From Amaurobius ferox (taxonomy: Eukaryota; Arthropoda; Arachnida; Araneae; Amaurobiidae), in contig OX578133.1 of the NCBI GenBank assembly GCA_951213105.1, positions 143,078,851 through 143,142,850 of the forward strand: a DNA stretch of 64,000 bases, in the 5' to 3' direction. The position numbers and the translations under genes are program-made. The notes below the pieces were generated by a model, which searched no databases, was not told the origin of the DNA, and worked only from the letters and a program-made list of their open reading frames with translations. Each line of letters opens with the position of its first letter. Position 1 is the first letter of the stretch. Positions 63,666 through 64,000 of the stretch are shown here, one piece after another.

Positions 63666-64000
63666 AAAAGGGTGCTTCTCGTATTCACGTCAGCACTTGG
63701 TACTATATCAGACGGAAGGGGTTGAACCTCGTGACCCGAGAGGTCAATTAATTTCCAGATGGACATGGGAAAATGTCCGTGTGAACTTTCTGCACGAAAA
63801 AGACAATACTCAAATATCTGATATTTCAAGGGGGGCTTCGGCCAGTTAGATAGCCGGAAGGCGGAGTTATATATTTACGGAACCAATGAGAGTCTGGGGG
63901 CCTAAGAGAGAGGGGAGAGATGAAGAGAGACTTAAACTTTTAAAATTTGAAAATCGAGAGAGGAGTTGAATTTTTGGAGTGCTGAAAGGTGGTCGCACGA
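63666..64000 (+). other. Unidentified sequence after the gag break
   Basis: GC-richer than average with GA-rich blocks (GAGAGAGGGGAGAGATGAAG). No copia gag or protease motif recognised. Could be another element's insertion, or a non-coding filler of a non-autonomous LTR element. Confidence 0.35.

Overview
The window is AT-rich animal nuclear DNA with almost no ordinary host genes. It is packed with transposable elements, tRNA-derived SINEs, tandem repeats and long (TA)n tracts. The copia-type LTR element, the Tc1/mariner and hAT relics and the protein-primed PolB element all fit a repeat-rich arthropod. An arachnid is my guess, but nothing here proves it.

Layout. (1) 0.4-6.8 kb is the only clearly intact gene cluster: a virus-like or Polinton-like segment. 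It holds a TATA box, a 30-aa membrane peptide, a gene reconstructed here as spliced that encodes a PC4/Sub1-like single-strand DNA-binding protein, an intact 1132-aa protein-primed family B DNA polymerase, and an 84-aa RING-H2 protein. A 25-bp-arm palindrome lies just beyond. The likely logic is a replication module (polymerase plus ssDNA-binding protein) with a RING-type host modulator. No integrase, capsid, protease or packaging ATPase is visible. (2) 7-13 kb has a ~140-bp tandem family, an internally deleted mariner-like element and the first copies of family R1 (both ends carry ACTTTCC/GGAAAGT). (3) 13-24 kb holds a SINE with target-site duplication, further tandem repeats, tRNA-derived SINE copies and the first copy of a tiny 59-bp element. 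(4) 24.7-34.8 kb is dominated by R1 copies, some joined head to tail; one carries a second tiny element of 61 bp. (5) 37.6-39.2 kb has two compound TA/TGTACA arrays. (6) 40.7-45.4 kb is a tandem array of tRNA-derived SINE units mixed with three copies of an ~800-bp repeat. (7) 46-55.6 kb has two hAT relics, one nested in a Tc1 relic, a broken LINE reverse transcriptase and a frameshifted GIY-YIG endonuclease gene. (8) 56-64 kb ends with more tandem repeats, a long-TIR MITE, a ~60-bp minisatellite, and a copia-type LTR with primer-binding site and partial gag at the right edge.

The two most interesting observations are the PC4-PolB-RING cluster and the pair of ~60-bp insertions. Each insertion has exactly 14-bp target-site duplications and a shared RNA-like fold, and for one of them related repeat copies preserve the empty site. 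All assignments come from reading the sequence; no database search was possible.
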